From contig JADIMA010000036.1 of the NCBI GenBank assembly GCA_017694945.1, positions 19,179 through 83,178 on the forward strand: DNA of 64,000 bases. The letters are read 5' to 3'. The notes beneath the pieces are model-generated. The model saw only the letters and a list, made by a program, of their open reading frames with translations. It had not been told where the DNA came from and searched no databases. This stretch comes from Candidatus Merdivivens pullicola. Lineage in GTDB: Bacteria > Bacteroidota > Bacteroidia > Bacteroidales > UBA932. Position 1 is the stretch's first letter; the number at the start of each line of letters is the position of its first letter. A program made the position numbers and the translations under genes. Shown piece after piece: positions 36,668 through 46,300 of this stretch.

Positions 36668-37383
36668 TCCCCGTATCCTTCCAATCCGAGCATCCCGGCC
36701 AGTTTTCTCATTCCTTCAGTGGCTTTCATAGGTATTTTCACAAGCCTGCCGTCCCTTAGTTCCGCCGGTTTCGGGTCAACGAGGTATATCGGGGTGTCGT
36801 TCCCTGCGTAGCGGTACAGCCCGGCGGCTGGATATACTTGCAGGGAAGTGCCTACGATGATCAGTATGTCGGCTTCCGAAACGAGGGTAATCGCTTTTTC
36901 GATGTTCGGTACCGGTTCTCCGAACCAAACTATGTGCGGACGGAGTTGTGCTCCGTTAGGCGCCTTGTCTCCGAGATGCACGGGCTCGTAGCCTATGTCG
37001 AAAACGGATTGGGTTGAAAATCCGTCTCTGTCGTTGTAGCAGTTTTCAGGCCGCACCTTGGTCAGTTCGCCGTGCAGATGCAGCACATGTGTACTTCCTG
37101 CCTTTTCATGCAGGTTGTCAACGTTCTGGGTTATGACATCCGTCTTGTACCTGCTTTCCAGGGCTGCTATTATCCTGTGTGCTTCGTTAGGTCTGCTGTT
37201 TTCCAGCTCTTTCCTCCGCGTGTTGTAAAACTCGAGCATCAATCCGGGATTACGGTGCCAGCCTTCAATGCTGGCAACCTCTTCGACCGGATAATTTTCC
37301 CAGAGCCCTCCGCTGTCCCTGAAGGTCTTGATTCCGCTTTCGGCGCTTACTCCCGCGCCTGTTAGGACTGCTATCCGTTTCAT
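36664..37383 (-). CDS. Sir2-family NAD-dependent deacylase lacking the zinc cysteines
   Basis: The 239-residue sirtuin shows the NAD-binding GAGVSAESGIKTFRD (8-22), TQNVDNLHEKAG, the catalytic His in VLHLHGEL, PHIVWFGE and VGTSLQVYPAA. Sirtuins normally bind zinc through two CxxC pairs between the HGEL motif and PHIVWFGE. Here that segment has a single Cys (PENCYNDRD), so the structural zinc site is absent, as in a subset of bacterial CobB-like proteins. It probably removes acyl groups from lysines in the cytoplasm. Its ATG overlaps the stop of the upstream ATPase gene by 4 bases (ATGA), so the two are translationally coupled. Confidence 0.9.
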   Translation of the reverse strand: MKRIAVLTGAGVSAESGIKTFRDSGGLWENYPVEEVASIEGWHRNPGLMLEFYNTRRKELENSRPNEAHRIIAALESRYKTDVITQNVDNLHEKAGSTHVLHLHGELTKVRPENCYNDRDGFSTQSVFDIGYEPVHLGDKAPNGAQLRPHIVWFGEPVPNIEKAITLVSEADILIIVGTSLQVYPAAGLYRYAGNDTPIYLVDPKPAELRDGRLVKIPMKATEGMRKLAGMLGLEGYGD

Positions 37384-38516
37384 GTCTCTTGTTTGAAATA
37401 ATATTTTTTCATCCAGTATTTGAAAAGCGGGTCTATTACGTGCGGGATGTCCTTTTCATCGAAAGTTATGATTTCTTTCTTTTTCAAGGCGTCTTTCAGC
37501 CTGCGGACATTCGCCGACGAGTTAAGCCCGTATTTTTCAATCGTTTCGGTCGCGCTGAACCTGGTCACTCCGTCAAGAATCGCCCTGAACATGTCTGTCT
37601 GGAATCCGGTCATGCCGTCAACCATGTCCCTGAAGCGCAGGCTGTGTACGGCAATCAGCATCTTCAACGCGTCCATTAACGTGTTTTCATTGATGTATCC
37701 TCTTGATAACGAATCGCATATCGATGCAAACTGATTGATGTACCAGCAATTGTTCTCAAAAAGGCGGACGGCTCCGAGTACGAGGTCGTGTTCTATTATC
37801 TTGCCGCCCCTTGAGAATCCGCGTATGACATATTCGGTGATTTCCCTTTCATCGATAGTCTGCAGAGGCACGTGTTCGGCGAACCGGTAAAAGCGCCTTT
37901 CTTCTTCAAAGATGCTTTTCATCGCGTTGATTCTGGAGCCGGAAAATATGTAAGTCGCGTTTTCCCTCTCGTTCAGTACCGACTCCATTGTGTCAAGTAT
38001 CTCGTCGCTGTCATCGAACATCAGGAGATTCTGGAATTCTTCAATGACGATTATTACCGCCGTCCCGCAATAGCCGGCGATCTTTTCACCGAGTTCGAAT
38101 ACCGCTTTTTCATCTTCACGGGAAGGGGCTTTTTCCGGCCGGAATATGCCCTTGCCGTTCTCTTCGGCAAGATCCAGGCTGAGGAATGTTCCGGCAAGGA
38201 ATCTGTCGTAAATCTCTTTCATTCCGCCGGCTTCGGATGCTGCGGCTTTTACGAGCGCGGAGGCGTATGAGGCAAGGAATCCGGCCCTTTCCCTGATGTT
38301 GCCGAGGCTGACATGGCAGGCGATGAATGGATACGAGCCTATCTTCAGATTGTAGAGTACATGTCTTATCAGTGACCCCTTGCCTGTTTTTGGAGCATCG
38401 TAAAGCAGTACGTTCTGTTTGCTCCTCAACATGCTTTCAAGGATTACTGTTTCCGATTTGCGTCCGATAAAATTTTTCCCGCTTGCGTATCTGTCGTATG
38501 GGAACGGCGTTTCCAT
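37380..38516 (-). CDS. Archaeal-type (ATPase_2/STAND-like) AAA ATPase
   Basis: The preferred start at 38516 gives METPFPYDRYASGKNFIGRK and 378 residues; an ATG at 38540 lies one base from a -7 box and would add eight residues. Walker A is YDAPKTGKGS, Walker B is VIIVIEEFQNLL, a sensor follows (YIFSGSRINAMKSIF), and the C-terminus is a winged-helix domain (FSATETIEKYGLNSSANVRR ... DPLFKYWMKKYYF). This layout is typical of prokaryotic ATPase_2 proteins, which are widespread in Bacteroidota and mostly uncharacterised. It is coupled to the downstream sirtuin by ATGA overlap. Function is unknown. Confidence 0.85.
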   Translation of the reverse strand: METPFPYDRYASGKNFIGRKSETVILESMLRSKQNVLLYDAPKTGKGSLIRHVLYNLKIGSYPFIACHVSLGNIRERAGFLASYASALVKAAASEAGGMKEIYDRFLAGTFLSLDLAEENGKGIFRPEKAPSREDEKAVFELGEKIAGYCGTAVIIVIEEFQNLLMFDDSDEILDTMESVLNERENATYIFSGSRINAMKSIFEEERRFYRFAEHVPLQTIDEREITEYVIRGFSRGGKIIEHDLVLGAVRLFENNCWYINQFASICDSLSRGYINENTLMDALKMLIAVHSLRFRDMVDGMTGFQTDMFRAILDGVTRFSATETIEKYGLNSSANVRRLKDALKKKEIITFDEKDIPHVIDPLFKYWMKKYYFKQET

Positions 38517-38541
38517 CGATTCTCTAAAACCGTTTATCATA

Positions 38542-38549
38542 CAAAAATA
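38542..38549 (-). promoter_or_regulatory. -7 box of the ATPase-sirtuin operon
   Basis: The minus strand 38549-38542 reads TATTTTTG, fitting TAnnTTTG, 25 bases before the preferred ATG at 38516. A TTTG lies at 38567-38564, but with only 14 bases of spacing. Confidence 0.4.
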
Positions 38550-38588
38550 ATAAAAGATGCTGACAAAAAATAATTTTTGCCTTTCATG

Positions 38589-39969
38589 TTACTCTCCTAT
38601 GTAATACCATCCGCGGTAGGTGGTGCCGGTGGCTGAACTTTCCACTCTCCATCCGCTGACTGTATTGTTGTCTGCGCTGATATTCATGACATAGCGGTTG
38701 TTGTCCGTGATTATTCCATATTCGCTCATCATCCATTCGCCTACGTGTACTCCGGAGGAGGTGCCTTTTGTAAAGACATATCCCTGAGGGTCTCCGGAAT
38801 CAGTAGTGTTTCCGAAAAGGGTTCCGTCGTTGCTTGCCGTTGTGCCCATGCTTTTCATGAATCCGGCCTTGTCGAACAGTATTGCCTCGCCTGTTTCAGT
38901 GTCAACGAGCGCCGGGTAGTTTATGTCAGAACTTGGTTCGGAACCGCTTTCGTCAGTGTAGAAATCATAGAATGTGCAGGCTATGTATCTTCCGTTAGGG
39001 GAAATGCAGTATCTTTCTGCGTTTTTCTTGAGATAGGCATAGTCTTCCACCTCGTCGAGTTCTCCGGTAAACATGTTGGATACAAGTGTAGTGCGCGCGA
39101 TGGCGGTTTCTTTGGCGATATATTTCATTTCACCGTTTTTCCAGTAAACGACTCCCTGCGTGTCCCATTCGGAGCCGTAAACCACGCTTCCGTCTTCTGA
39201 ACATCCGCGCGCCATCGCTCCGTTTCTCAGTTGCGTCCCGTTCATGTTCTCTTCAGGAATCTGGAGAAGTTCCGGTTCGAGGCCGTTCCATTTCACGGGC
39301 ATGTATTTTCTGCCTTCGGATTCCTGCGCGTATCCCACCATGATGCTTCCGTCTCCGTTGAATCCTTCTACATTGATGTTTTTATAGCCAGGTATTTCAA
39401 GGGAAAGTTTTTCACCGTTCTTGAATACTACGCATGACAGGCTCGTGCCGATCGACAGCATCGTGCCGTCATTGTTGACTGCTTTTACATCGGTATATTC
39501 AGTACTGCCTTCGAGCCTTGTCGTTTCGCCCGTTTCGGCATTTATTATAAGCGGGTATTTTACTGCGGTGTTTCCGTCTTCCAGATATTCATGGTCGTAG
39601 GTCGCATAGTATTTCCCGTTTTTTGAGAATACGGGTTTGTCCGCAAATTCGCGCATGTCAACGAACAGCCCATTGAAGCCTTCGTAAAACTGTGATACGG
39701 TTATTCCTGCTTCGGCTGTGCCGCATGCAAGCGTTATTGTCGTTTCTCTTATCGAGCCGGTGCTGTTGGCCTGTGCTGTCAGCGTAATCATGCCCGATGC
39801 CTGGTCTGTTTCGACCTGAAGCCAGGTCTCGTCCCAGCCTTCTGCCAGCCATTCGTCCGACGAGTCTTTCAAGCCTTCCGTCCGTGTCCTTTCTTTCAGA
39901 ACACGATGCGAAAAGCGCGGAGAATGCAATGATTACGCTGGCAAACAGTATGCTGGTGTTCCTTTTCAT
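38589..39969 (-). pseudogene. BACON-domain lipoprotein interrupted by a frameshift
   Basis: The 5' part (39969 to about 39880) encodes a lipoprotein signal peptide MKRNTSILFASVIIAFSALF with lipobox FASC and CSERKDTDG, then continues only as nonsense. A second frame, offset by +1, opens across the same stretch and carries KDSSDEWLAEGWDETWLQVE, a BACON domain (to about 39660) and a large beta-propeller-like region of repeats such as GDGSIMVGYAQE and EDGSVVYGSEWD, ending at 38589. Joining the two frames near 39875-39890 would give a normal exported lipoprotein of about 455 residues. No slippery homopolymer is present there, so programmed shifting is unlikely: it is either a real mutation or an assembly error. 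The ligand is unknown. Confidence 0.8.
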
Positions 39970-39982
39970 GTGTATTTTCAAT

Positions 39983-40022
39983 AAAAAAGAAACTGCACCA
40001 AAGTTATTTTTGGCACAGTTTC
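39983..40022 (-). terminator. Terminator after the methylmalonyl-CoA mutase operon
   Basis: On the minus strand GAAACTGTGCCAAA (40022-40009) pairs with TTTGGTGCAGTTTC (40002-39989), a 14-bp stem with two G-U pairs and a 6-base loop, followed by six T (39988-39983). It lies 17 bases after the mutase stop. The loop and 3' arm contain TAACTTTG (40006-39999), a perfect -7 box that may serve the lipoprotein gene downstream. Confidence 0.88.
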
Positions 40023-40039
40023 TCTGTTTCAAACAACCG

Positions 40040-42163
40040 TTATCTGTTGAGCAGTTCCATCATTTTTATGGCTGCATAACTGATAGGTGTGCCCGGGCCG
40101 AAGATTGCGGCGGCTCCTGCTTTGTAGAGGGCGTCGTAATCCTGCGGAGGAATGACACCGCCGACAATTACTATGATGTCTTCGCGGCCGAGTTTCTTCA
40201 GTTCGTTGATGATCTGAGGTACAAGGGTGAGGTGTCCTGCAGCAAGAGACGATACGCCTACGATGTGTACGTCGTTCTCCACGGCCTGCCTTGCAGCTTC
40301 TTCAGGGGTCTGGAACAATGGTCCCATATCGACATCGAAGCCGCAGTCTGCATAACCCGTTGCGACTACCTTGGCTCCGCGGTCGTGTCCGTCCTGTCCG
40401 AGTTTTGCAATCATGATACGAGGCTGGCGGCCTTCTTTCTTGGCAAATTCGGCAACCATTGCCTTTGCTTTCTCGAATTCGCTGTCATTGTGAACTTCTG
40501 ATGAATATACGCCTGTGTTCATACGGATGGTTGCTTTATAACGTCCTACGATTTTTTCGCATGCGTCCGAGATTTCGCCGAGGGTAGCCCTAACTTTCGC
40601 TGCTTCCACTGCAAGTTCAAGCAGGTTGCCCTCGCCTGTCTCAACGCATTTCGTGATGGCCTCAAGTGCTTTCTCTACGGCTGCATTGTCACGTTTTGCA
40701 CGAAGTTCCTGAAGTCTCTTTATCTGGCTTTCGCGTACCGCGGTGTTGTCGATTGTGAGGACTTCGATAGGGTCTTCGTGGTCAAGACGGTATTTGTTGA
40801 TGCCGACGATGGTGTCATGTCCGGAGTCGATTCTTGCCTGCTTGCGTGCGGCTGCTTCCTCGATGCGGAGTTTAGGGAGTCCGGTCTCAATGGCTTTTGC
40901 CATGCCGCCGAGTTTTTCCACTTCCTGTATGTGCTCCCACGCCCTGTGTGCTATGTCGTTGGTGAGCGATTCAACATAGTATGAACCGGCCCACGGGTCT
41001 ATGCTGCGGCATACGTTCGTTTCTTCCTGAATGTATATCTGGGTGTTGCGTGCGATACGCGCCGAGAAGTCGGTAGGCAATGCAATGGCTTCGTCCAGCG
41101 CGTTGGTGTGCAGGGACTGGGTGTGTCCGAGAGCGGCTCCCATCGCTTCGATGCAGGTACGCGCCACGTTGTTGAACGGATCCTGCTCGGTGAGCGACCA
41201 GCCTGAAGTCTGGCAGTGGGTGCGGAGCGAAAGGGATTTAGGGTTCTTTGGATTGAATTGTTTTACAATCTTCGCCCAGAGCATACGTGCCGCACGCATT
41301 TTTGCGATTTCCATGAAATGGTTCATTCCGATAGCCCAGAAGAACGAGAGCCTCGGAGCAAATGCGTCCACATCTATGCCTGCCTTGATACCTGTACGGA
41401 GGTATTCAAGACCGTCGGCAAGAGTGTAGGCCATTTCAATGTCGCATGTCGCTCCTGCTTCCTGCATGTGGTATCCCGAGATGGAAATGGAGTTGAACTT
41501 AGGCATATATTTAGAGGTATATGCGAAAATGTCTCCGATAATCCTCATTGAAAATTCAGGAGGGTATATGTACGTGTTACGTACCATGAATTCCTTAAGG
41601 ATGTCGTTCTGGATGGTGCCGGCCATTTCTTCAAGTTTGGCTCCCTGCTCAAGGCCAGCCACGATGTAAAAGGCCATGATAGGAAGGACGGCTCCGTTCA
41701 TTGTCATGGAAACGGACATCTTGTTGAGCGGAATCTGGTCGAAAAGCACTTTCATGTCTTCAACACTGCAGATGCTTACTCCGGCCTTGCCGACATCGCC
41801 GACTACCCTTGGATGGTCTGCGTCGTATCCTCTGTGTGTAGCAAGGTCAAATGCCACGGAAAGACCTTTCTGTCCTGCTGCGAGATTCCTGCGATAGAAT
41901 GCATTGGACTCTTCAGCAGTGGAAAATCCGGCATACTGGCGGATAGTCCAAGGTTTCTGTACGTACATTGTGGAATAAGGCCCGCGGAGATAAGGGGCTA
42001 CTCCGGCCGCATAGTTGAGGTGTTCCATGCCTTCAAGGTCGGCGGCGGTGTAAAGAGGTTTTACCGGAATCTGTTCCGGGGTATTCCAAACAGGCGCTTC
42101 GGCCGTATTTGCGTGACCGCAACTGTTGTTGCTGAATTCTATATCTTTAAAATTCGGTTTCAT
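40040..42163 (-). CDS. mutB: Methylmalonyl-CoA mutase large (catalytic) subunit
   Basis: The B12-dependent mutase interconverts succinyl-CoA and (R)-methylmalonyl-CoA in the succinate-propionate pathway. The 707-residue protein has the TIM-barrel catalytic domain (about 45-560, with [20 protein letters not shown] and [12 protein letters not shown]) and a C-terminal cobalamin-binding domain with the base-off signature [18 protein letters not shown] (the His binds cobalt), followed by [11 protein letters not shown] and VIVGGVIP. It lies 18 bases downstream of the small subunit gene and is followed by a strong terminator. No epimerase, carboxylase or MeaB-type chaperone gene is adjacent. Confidence 0.98.
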   Translation of the reverse strand: MKPNFKDIEFSNNSCGHANTAEAPVWNTPEQIPVKPLYTAADLEGMEHLNYAAGVAPYLRGPYSTMYVQKPWTIRQYAGFSTAEESNAFYRRNLAAGQKGLSVAFDLATHRGYDADHPRVVGDVGKAGVSICSVEDMKVLFDQIPLNKMSVSMTMNGAVLPIMAFYIVAGLEQGAKLEEMAGTIQNDILKEFMVRNTYIYPPEFSMRIIGDIFAYTSKYMPKFNSISISGYHMQEAGATCDIEMAYTLADGLEYLRTGIKAGIDVDAFAPRLSFFWAIGMNHFMEIAKMRAARMLWAKIVKQFNPKNPKSLSLRTHCQTSGWSLTEQDPFNNVARTCIEAMGAALGHTQSLHTNALDEAIALPTDFSARIARNTQIYIQEETNVCRSIDPWAGSYYVESLTNDIAHRAWEHIQEVEKLGGMAKAIETGLPKLRIEEAAARKQARIDSGHDTIVGINKYRLDHEDPIEVLTIDNTAVRESQIKRLQELRAKRDNAAVEKALEAITKCVETGEGNLLELAVEAAKVRATLGEISDACEKIVGRYKATIRMNTGVYSSEVHNDSEFEKAKAMVAEFAKKEGRQPRIMIAKLGQDGHDRGAKVVATGYADCGFDVDMGPLFQTPEEAARQAVENDVHIVGVSSLAAGHLTLVPQIINELKKLGREDIIVIVGGVIPPQDYDALYKAGAAAIFGPGTPISYAAIKMMELLNR

Positions 42164-42181
42164 CTCTTATTGTCTTTTATG

Positions 42182-44041
42182 TTAAAGCTCTTTGATGCCC
42201 ATTTTTTCCTGATACTGTTTGAGTGTTTCAAGAACGTTGCATTTTACGTTGATGAAATGGGTGATGCCTTTGGCGATGAGTTCTTCATTTTCGCCTCCGG
42301 CTACAACCAAAAGTGCTTTGTCCCCGAGTTTTTCTGCAATCTGAGGGACTGCTTCAGGATATTCTTCATCCGATGAGCAGGCAACCACGATGTCGGCCTT
42401 GGCGTCGATGGCAGCCTTTACGCCTTCCTCAATAGTGGAGAAGCGGTTGTTGTCAACTACTTTAAAGCCGGCCACCGCAAAGAAGTTGCAGGCGAACTGC
42501 GCCCTTGCCCTGCACATTGCGAGGTTCCCGAAAGTGAGCATGAAGGCCATAGGCTGCTTTCCGCTCTTGTCGGTCGAATAACGAAGTTCCTCAAATGGCT
42601 GTGCGGCGCGGTATTTTTCAAGCGGCTCCGCAATCTGCGGCTGGTTGATTTCAGGTTTGACCGCTCCACGCTTTACTATGTCGAGAGTGATGCCGTCGTG
42701 AATCTTTTCCAGGAAGTTAGGATACTGGTTGGTTCCGAGTATGGTTGCCCGGCGAGTTTCGAACTTCTTGTCGCGGTCGGCTGACACTGCCTTGATTTCT
42801 TTCTGTATATGTCCTGATTTGAATGCTTCTACGTAGCCGCCTTCGTCTATTACTTTCTTGAAAATGTCCCATGCCACTTTTGCTATTGAAGCAGTGAGGT
42901 TTTCAACATAGTATGAACCGGCTGCGGGATCGGCAACTTTGTCAAAGTGGCTTTCTTCCTTGAGGATGTTCTGCACATTGCGGGCGATATGGTTGCTGAA
43001 CTCGTCCGCTTTCTGGAATGCGTGGTCGAATGGAAGCACTTCCAGGGAGTCAACGCCTGCTATGGTGGCGCTCATCGCTTCGGTAGTGTCGCGGAGCATG
43101 TTCACATATGCGTCATATACAGTCTGGTTCCATGCGCTTGTCACGGCATGTATCTTCATCTTCATGGAGCATCCGCACTGTACGCCGTAATCTTTTACGA
43201 TGTTGGCCCACAGCATGCGTGCTGCACGGAATTTGGCTATTTCCATGAAATAATTCGAACTTACGGCGAAGGTGAATTTGATGCGGCGGGCGATTTCATC
43301 GGCAGCAATGCCGAGGTCTGTGAGCCTGTCCATGTATTCGACACCCATTGCCAGCCCGAATCCGAGTTCCTGGGTTATGGATGCGCCGGCGTCGTTGAAA
43401 ACGTAAGGTCTTACTCCGACTACCCTTATGCCTTTGTAATCTTTTACGAGCCTTATGCATTCTGCCGCCGTTTCAAATACTTTGTCGTTGCAGAAATATC
43501 CTTTGGTGTTGAGGGTGCGGATTGGGTCGAAGTCGAACGAAGCCCTTATCTTGTCTTTGTCATAGCCCTTTGATTCCACGTATGAGAGAAAACGGCCTAT
43601 GGTTTCAGGTGCTTCAGTGCAAAGTGAAACGAAATTGATTTCAGCGGCTGTAAGTTCGATGCCGTTGAGGAGCATGTTCATTTCGGCCTCGCTAATCGCT
43701 CCTTTCATTACAAAACCAATCGATTCGGCGCCTTTCATGAGTGCGTCGAGTGCGTGTGCGTTGGCCTTGTCATAGCCTTCGCATACGCAGAAGTCCTGGC
43801 GGATCAGCCAGTGGTTGTCTTCTTTGGTTCCACGGACATAAGGGAATTCGCCCGGCTGTGTGCCGAGGTGTTTTATCCCCTGAAGATCTTCGGCGCGGTA
43901 ATATGGACGTACATCAAAACCTTCGCCTGTTCTCCAGACCAGTTTCTTGTTGTAGTCAGCACCTTTGAGATCCCTGTTGATGACCTCCTCCCACTCTTGG
44001 GTGGTTACAGGAGGAAACTCAGCAAATAATTTCTCTGCCAT
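42182..44041 (-). CDS. mutA: Methylmalonyl-CoA mutase small subunit
   Basis: This is the non-catalytic partner of the heterodimeric mutase. The 619-residue protein is homologous to the large subunit: it has a barrel domain (with LIRQDFCVCEGYDKANAHAL) and a C-terminal flavodoxin-like domain (about 500-619, ending VLETLKQYQEKMGIKEL). In the C-terminal domain the cobalamin signature DxHxxG is absent, as expected for this subunit. It is the first gene of a two-gene operon; a -7 box lies 46 bases upstream. No B12 riboswitch was recognised in the 199-base gap upstream. Confidence 0.96.
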   Translation of the reverse strand: MAEKLFAEFPPVTTQEWEEVINRDLKGADYNKKLVWRTGEGFDVRPYYRAEDLQGIKHLGTQPGEFPYVRGTKEDNHWLIRQDFCVCEGYDKANAHALDALMKGAESIGFVMKGAISEAEMNMLLNGIELTAAEINFVSLCTEAPETIGRFLSYVESKGYDKDKIRASFDFDPIRTLNTKGYFCNDKVFETAAECIRLVKDYKGIRVVGVRPYVFNDAGASITQELGFGLAMGVEYMDRLTDLGIAADEIARRIKFTFAVSSNYFMEIAKFRAARMLWANIVKDYGVQCGCSMKMKIHAVTSAWNQTVYDAYVNMLRDTTEAMSATIAGVDSLEVLPFDHAFQKADEFSNHIARNVQNILKEESHFDKVADPAAGSYYVENLTASIAKVAWDIFKKVIDEGGYVEAFKSGHIQKEIKAVSADRDKKFETRRATILGTNQYPNFLEKIHDGITLDIVKRGAVKPEINQPQIAEPLEKYRAAQPFEELRYSTDKSGKQPMAFMLTFGNLAMCRARAQFACNFFAVAGFKVVDNNRFSTIEEGVKAAIDAKADIVVACSSDEEYPEAVPQIAEKLGDKALLVVAGGENEELIAKGITHFINVKCNVLETLKQYQEKMGIKEL

Positions 44042-44086
44042 TTTCTGATATTTTAGATAAAAACTTGTTTTCTGTCATTAACTCGG

Positions 44087-44094
44087 CAAAGTTA
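44087..44094 (-). promoter_or_regulatory. -7 box of the mutAB operon
   Basis: The minus strand 44094-44087 reads TAACTTTG, a perfect TAnnTTTG, 46 bases before the mutA ATG. The position of the -33 box reads TTCA rather than TTTG. Confidence 0.6.
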
Positions 44095-44240
44095 CATAAA
44101 TTTCTGACAGTTTGAACAGTTTTGAAATATAGGATTGCCGAAAAATCCGTGTAGGCAATTCCAGCACGCTTTTCCGTTGATGCATTGGCCTTTTGTGGCT
44201 TGGAAATTGCAATAACTAATATTTTTAGTTATACATTCTC

Positions 44241-46247
44241 ATGAAAAAAATTATGTGTCCGGTAGTTTTTACCGCGTTGTTTTTCCTGTTTTCACCGCAG
44301 TCGGTTTTTTCACAGTCTGTCTGGCTGTGGCCGATAAAAGGATATGAGACAGGTCATGGTCTGGCGGGGTGGCCGCAGCTGGAAATGGGAGGAGAATTGA
44401 ATTTTGACAATATTTTCATTGCTGCTCCGGAAGGCACGGAAGTCGTTTGCCCCGCCGACGGGATTGTGTCTCATTTTTCAGTCGGATTCCATAGTTCATT
44501 GACATCCTCTTCTTCGTACCATTTCGACTCTGACAATTTCAATGCGATATTCGACGAACTTGCAGCCAAGGGAGAATATAAGGGTCTTCCGGTGCCGGCG
44601 GAATATCTGTGCGGAGATATAACGATAAGGACAGACGACGGCAGGAATATATTTATTTCCGGGCTTTCAGGGGATGTCCCGATGAAAACTGGTATGCGGC
44701 TAAACAAAGGAGATATAATAGGAGAGGTGAAATATGCTTATCATAAGATAAAGGAACCTCATATAATGCTGAATGTCTATGACCGTGACGGGACGGTGAG
44801 CGATCCGATGTCGCCTTTTGGACTTAAATCCACTTTCAAGGAGGGTGATGAGTCTAAGGCCGCTCCGGAATGGTTGACCGCAGAGCAGGCGGAAAAGGAT
44901 TTTGCCATACTCATGGAAACTTACAAAGAGTGTTTTCCTTCATTGGACGAGATAGTGACGCCGGAGCAGATGAAGGCATTTGAAGCCGATGCCGCAGAGG
45001 CTTTCAAGGAGGGCATTAGTTATGAGGGTTTTTATGATATAGTACGTAGTTCGGTAAGTTCAAGGCTTGTACATGATTCACACGTTAAATTGCTCACGCC
45101 TAATCCGAAAGTAGATAGTCCGGTGGAGAGTTATGTGCCGAACATCGCTCACGGAATATTGGACGGGAGCGTTTTTGTCAAAGTCGTGTCCGAACAGTAT
45201 CGTGAGCATTTGGGCAAAAGGATAGTTTCCATAGATGGCATCCCTTCCGATGAAATCATCCGTATCAGCAAAGAAAGGGCGATAATGTTCGATGGCAGGA
45301 ATGAAAGCCGTGTGGAGAGGTCGTTGCTGATGAATAACTGGTTTTTGTACAATGATGTCAGTCGTCCCCGGACGGCTGTGATAGTCCTGGAGGATGGGAC
45401 GGTTATCAGGGACGAATGGGATAAATGGCCGTCGGGCAAAAAATATTATCCGCAGTGGACTGAAAATTCGGCGTATATAAAAAATCTGATGAACGCCAGA
45501 AGGAAATTCAGTTTTGCCGCACTTGACGATAGTACCGTACTTTTCCGTATCAGTACTTTTTCTCTTAATGATACAGAGATGGATGAACTCCGTGATTCGC
45601 TTTCGCATTATATGGACATGCCTAATATGATTGTCGATGTCAGAAACAATGCCGGTGGTGATGTGCGGGTGGTGAAAAAACTGGCTTCCGTTTTTCTAAA
45701 TGACACTTCAGCAGGGCTGGATTCATACAGAATGGTTAAGGACACGGCTTTCCGCAGTATGAAATACTCGTTGAATTATCCCGAGACGGCTATTTTCAGC
45801 GGATATGAAAAACTGGATGGAAAACCTGGTTTTTACAAGGCTGATTATGAGGTTTCCGGAGAAATTGTTCCGGATAATAATCTTAATTATAAGGGATGGC
45901 TGTATGTACTGACCGATGAAACTTCTTGTTCGGCGGCTTCCCTTTTTCCTTCGATATTGGTGAAGGCCGGTCGTGCCGTGACTGTAGGGCGAGAGACAGG
46001 GTCTGGATATCATTACATAACAGCATATGATTTTGCCCTAATAAGGCTTCCAAATTCACTCATCACAGTAAGGATTCCTCTTGTAAAATGTGTGTTCGAC
46101 GAGATTGTTTCAGAACGCTTCCCGGAAGGGCGTGGTCTGATGCCTGATTATGAAGTGCCGCTGACATACAAAGAAGTCTATACGAGCGAGGAGGATCCAG
46201 TGCTGGAAAAGGCTTTGGAATTGATAAGTGAAAGAAAATTTTTGTAA
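44241..46247 (+). CDS. Exported protein: degenerate M23 domain fused to S41 peptidase
   Basis: A signal peptide (about 1-25, ending VFSQ) leads into a domain (about 30-190) that resembles M23/LytM endopeptidases: FIAAPEGTEVVCPADGIVSHF, GDITIRTDDGRNIFISGLSG and KGDIIGEVKYAYHKIKEPHI. The zinc ligands look lost: the HxxxD position reads GELNFDN, and the final HxH reads HIM. The rest is an S41 tail-specific-protease unit: an N-terminal helical part, a PDZ-like segment (about 300-345, with GSVFVKVVSE) and a catalytic domain with VDVRNNAGGD and the nucleophile region TDETSCSAASLF. The pairing suggests recognition of peptidoglycan or peptide, then serine-protease cleavage. A short inverted repeat (ATAACTAA/TTAGTTAT, 44212-44232) precedes the start. 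Confidence 0.82.
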   Translation: MKKIMCPVVFTALFFLFSPQSVFSQSVWLWPIKGYETGHGLAGWPQLEMGGELNFDNIFIAAPEGTEVVCPADGIVSHFSVGFHSSLTSSSSYHFDSDNFNAIFDELAAKGEYKGLPVPAEYLCGDITIRTDDGRNIFISGLSGDVPMKTGMRLNKGDIIGEVKYAYHKIKEPHIMLNVYDRDGTVSDPMSPFGLKSTFKEGDESKAAPEWLTAEQAEKDFAILMETYKECFPSLDEIVTPEQMKAFEADAAEAFKEGISYEGFYDIVRSSVSSRLVHDSHVKLLTPNPKVDSPVESYVPNIAHGILDGSVFVKVVSEQYREHLGKRIVSIDGIPSDEIIRISKERAIMFDGRNESRVERSLLMNNWFLYNDVSRPRTAVIVLEDGTVIRDEWDKWPSGKKYYPQWTENSAYIKNLMNARRKFSFAALDDSTVLFRISTFSLNDTEMDELRDSLSHYMDMPNMIVDVRNNAGGDVRVVKKLASVFLNDTSAGLDSYRMVKDTAFRSMKYSLNYPETAIFSGYEKLDGKPGFYKADYEVSGEIVPDNNLNYKGWLYVLTDETSCSAASLFPSILVKAGRAVTVGRETGSGYHYITAYDFALIRLPNSLITVRIPLVKCVFDEIVSERFPEGRGLMPDYEVPLTYKEVYTSEEDPVLEKALELISERKFL

Positions 46248-46270
46248 TTGCCGAAATTTCCTTAACTTTG
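46241..46270 (+). promoter_or_regulatory. Promoter of rpsU
   Basis: TTTG (46241-46244) is followed by 18 bases and TAACTTTG (46263-46270). The -33 box overlaps the last codon and stop of the S41 gene. The GTG start lies 30 bases downstream of the -7 box. Confidence 0.7.
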
Positions 46271-46283
46271 CACCCCGGAATAA

Positions 46284-46291
46284 AAGGAGGT
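46284..46291 (+). promoter_or_regulatory. Strong Shine-Dalgarno of rpsU
   Basis: AAGGAGGT is a full-length match to the anti-Shine-Dalgarno, 9 bases before the GTG start. In Bacteroidota the 16S 3' tail is held by bS21 and neighbours, and rpsU is known as a gene that keeps a strong Shine-Dalgarno, consistent with autoregulation by bS21 level. Confidence 0.8.
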
Positions 46292-46300
46292 GTGTGTTAA

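Noticed and set aside
44042-44240. Possible cobalamin riboswitch ahead of the B12-dependent mutase operon
   Set aside because: I looked for a B12-box-like sequence and a long structured leader; only a -7 box 46 bases from mutA is visible, leaving too little room for a riboswitch.
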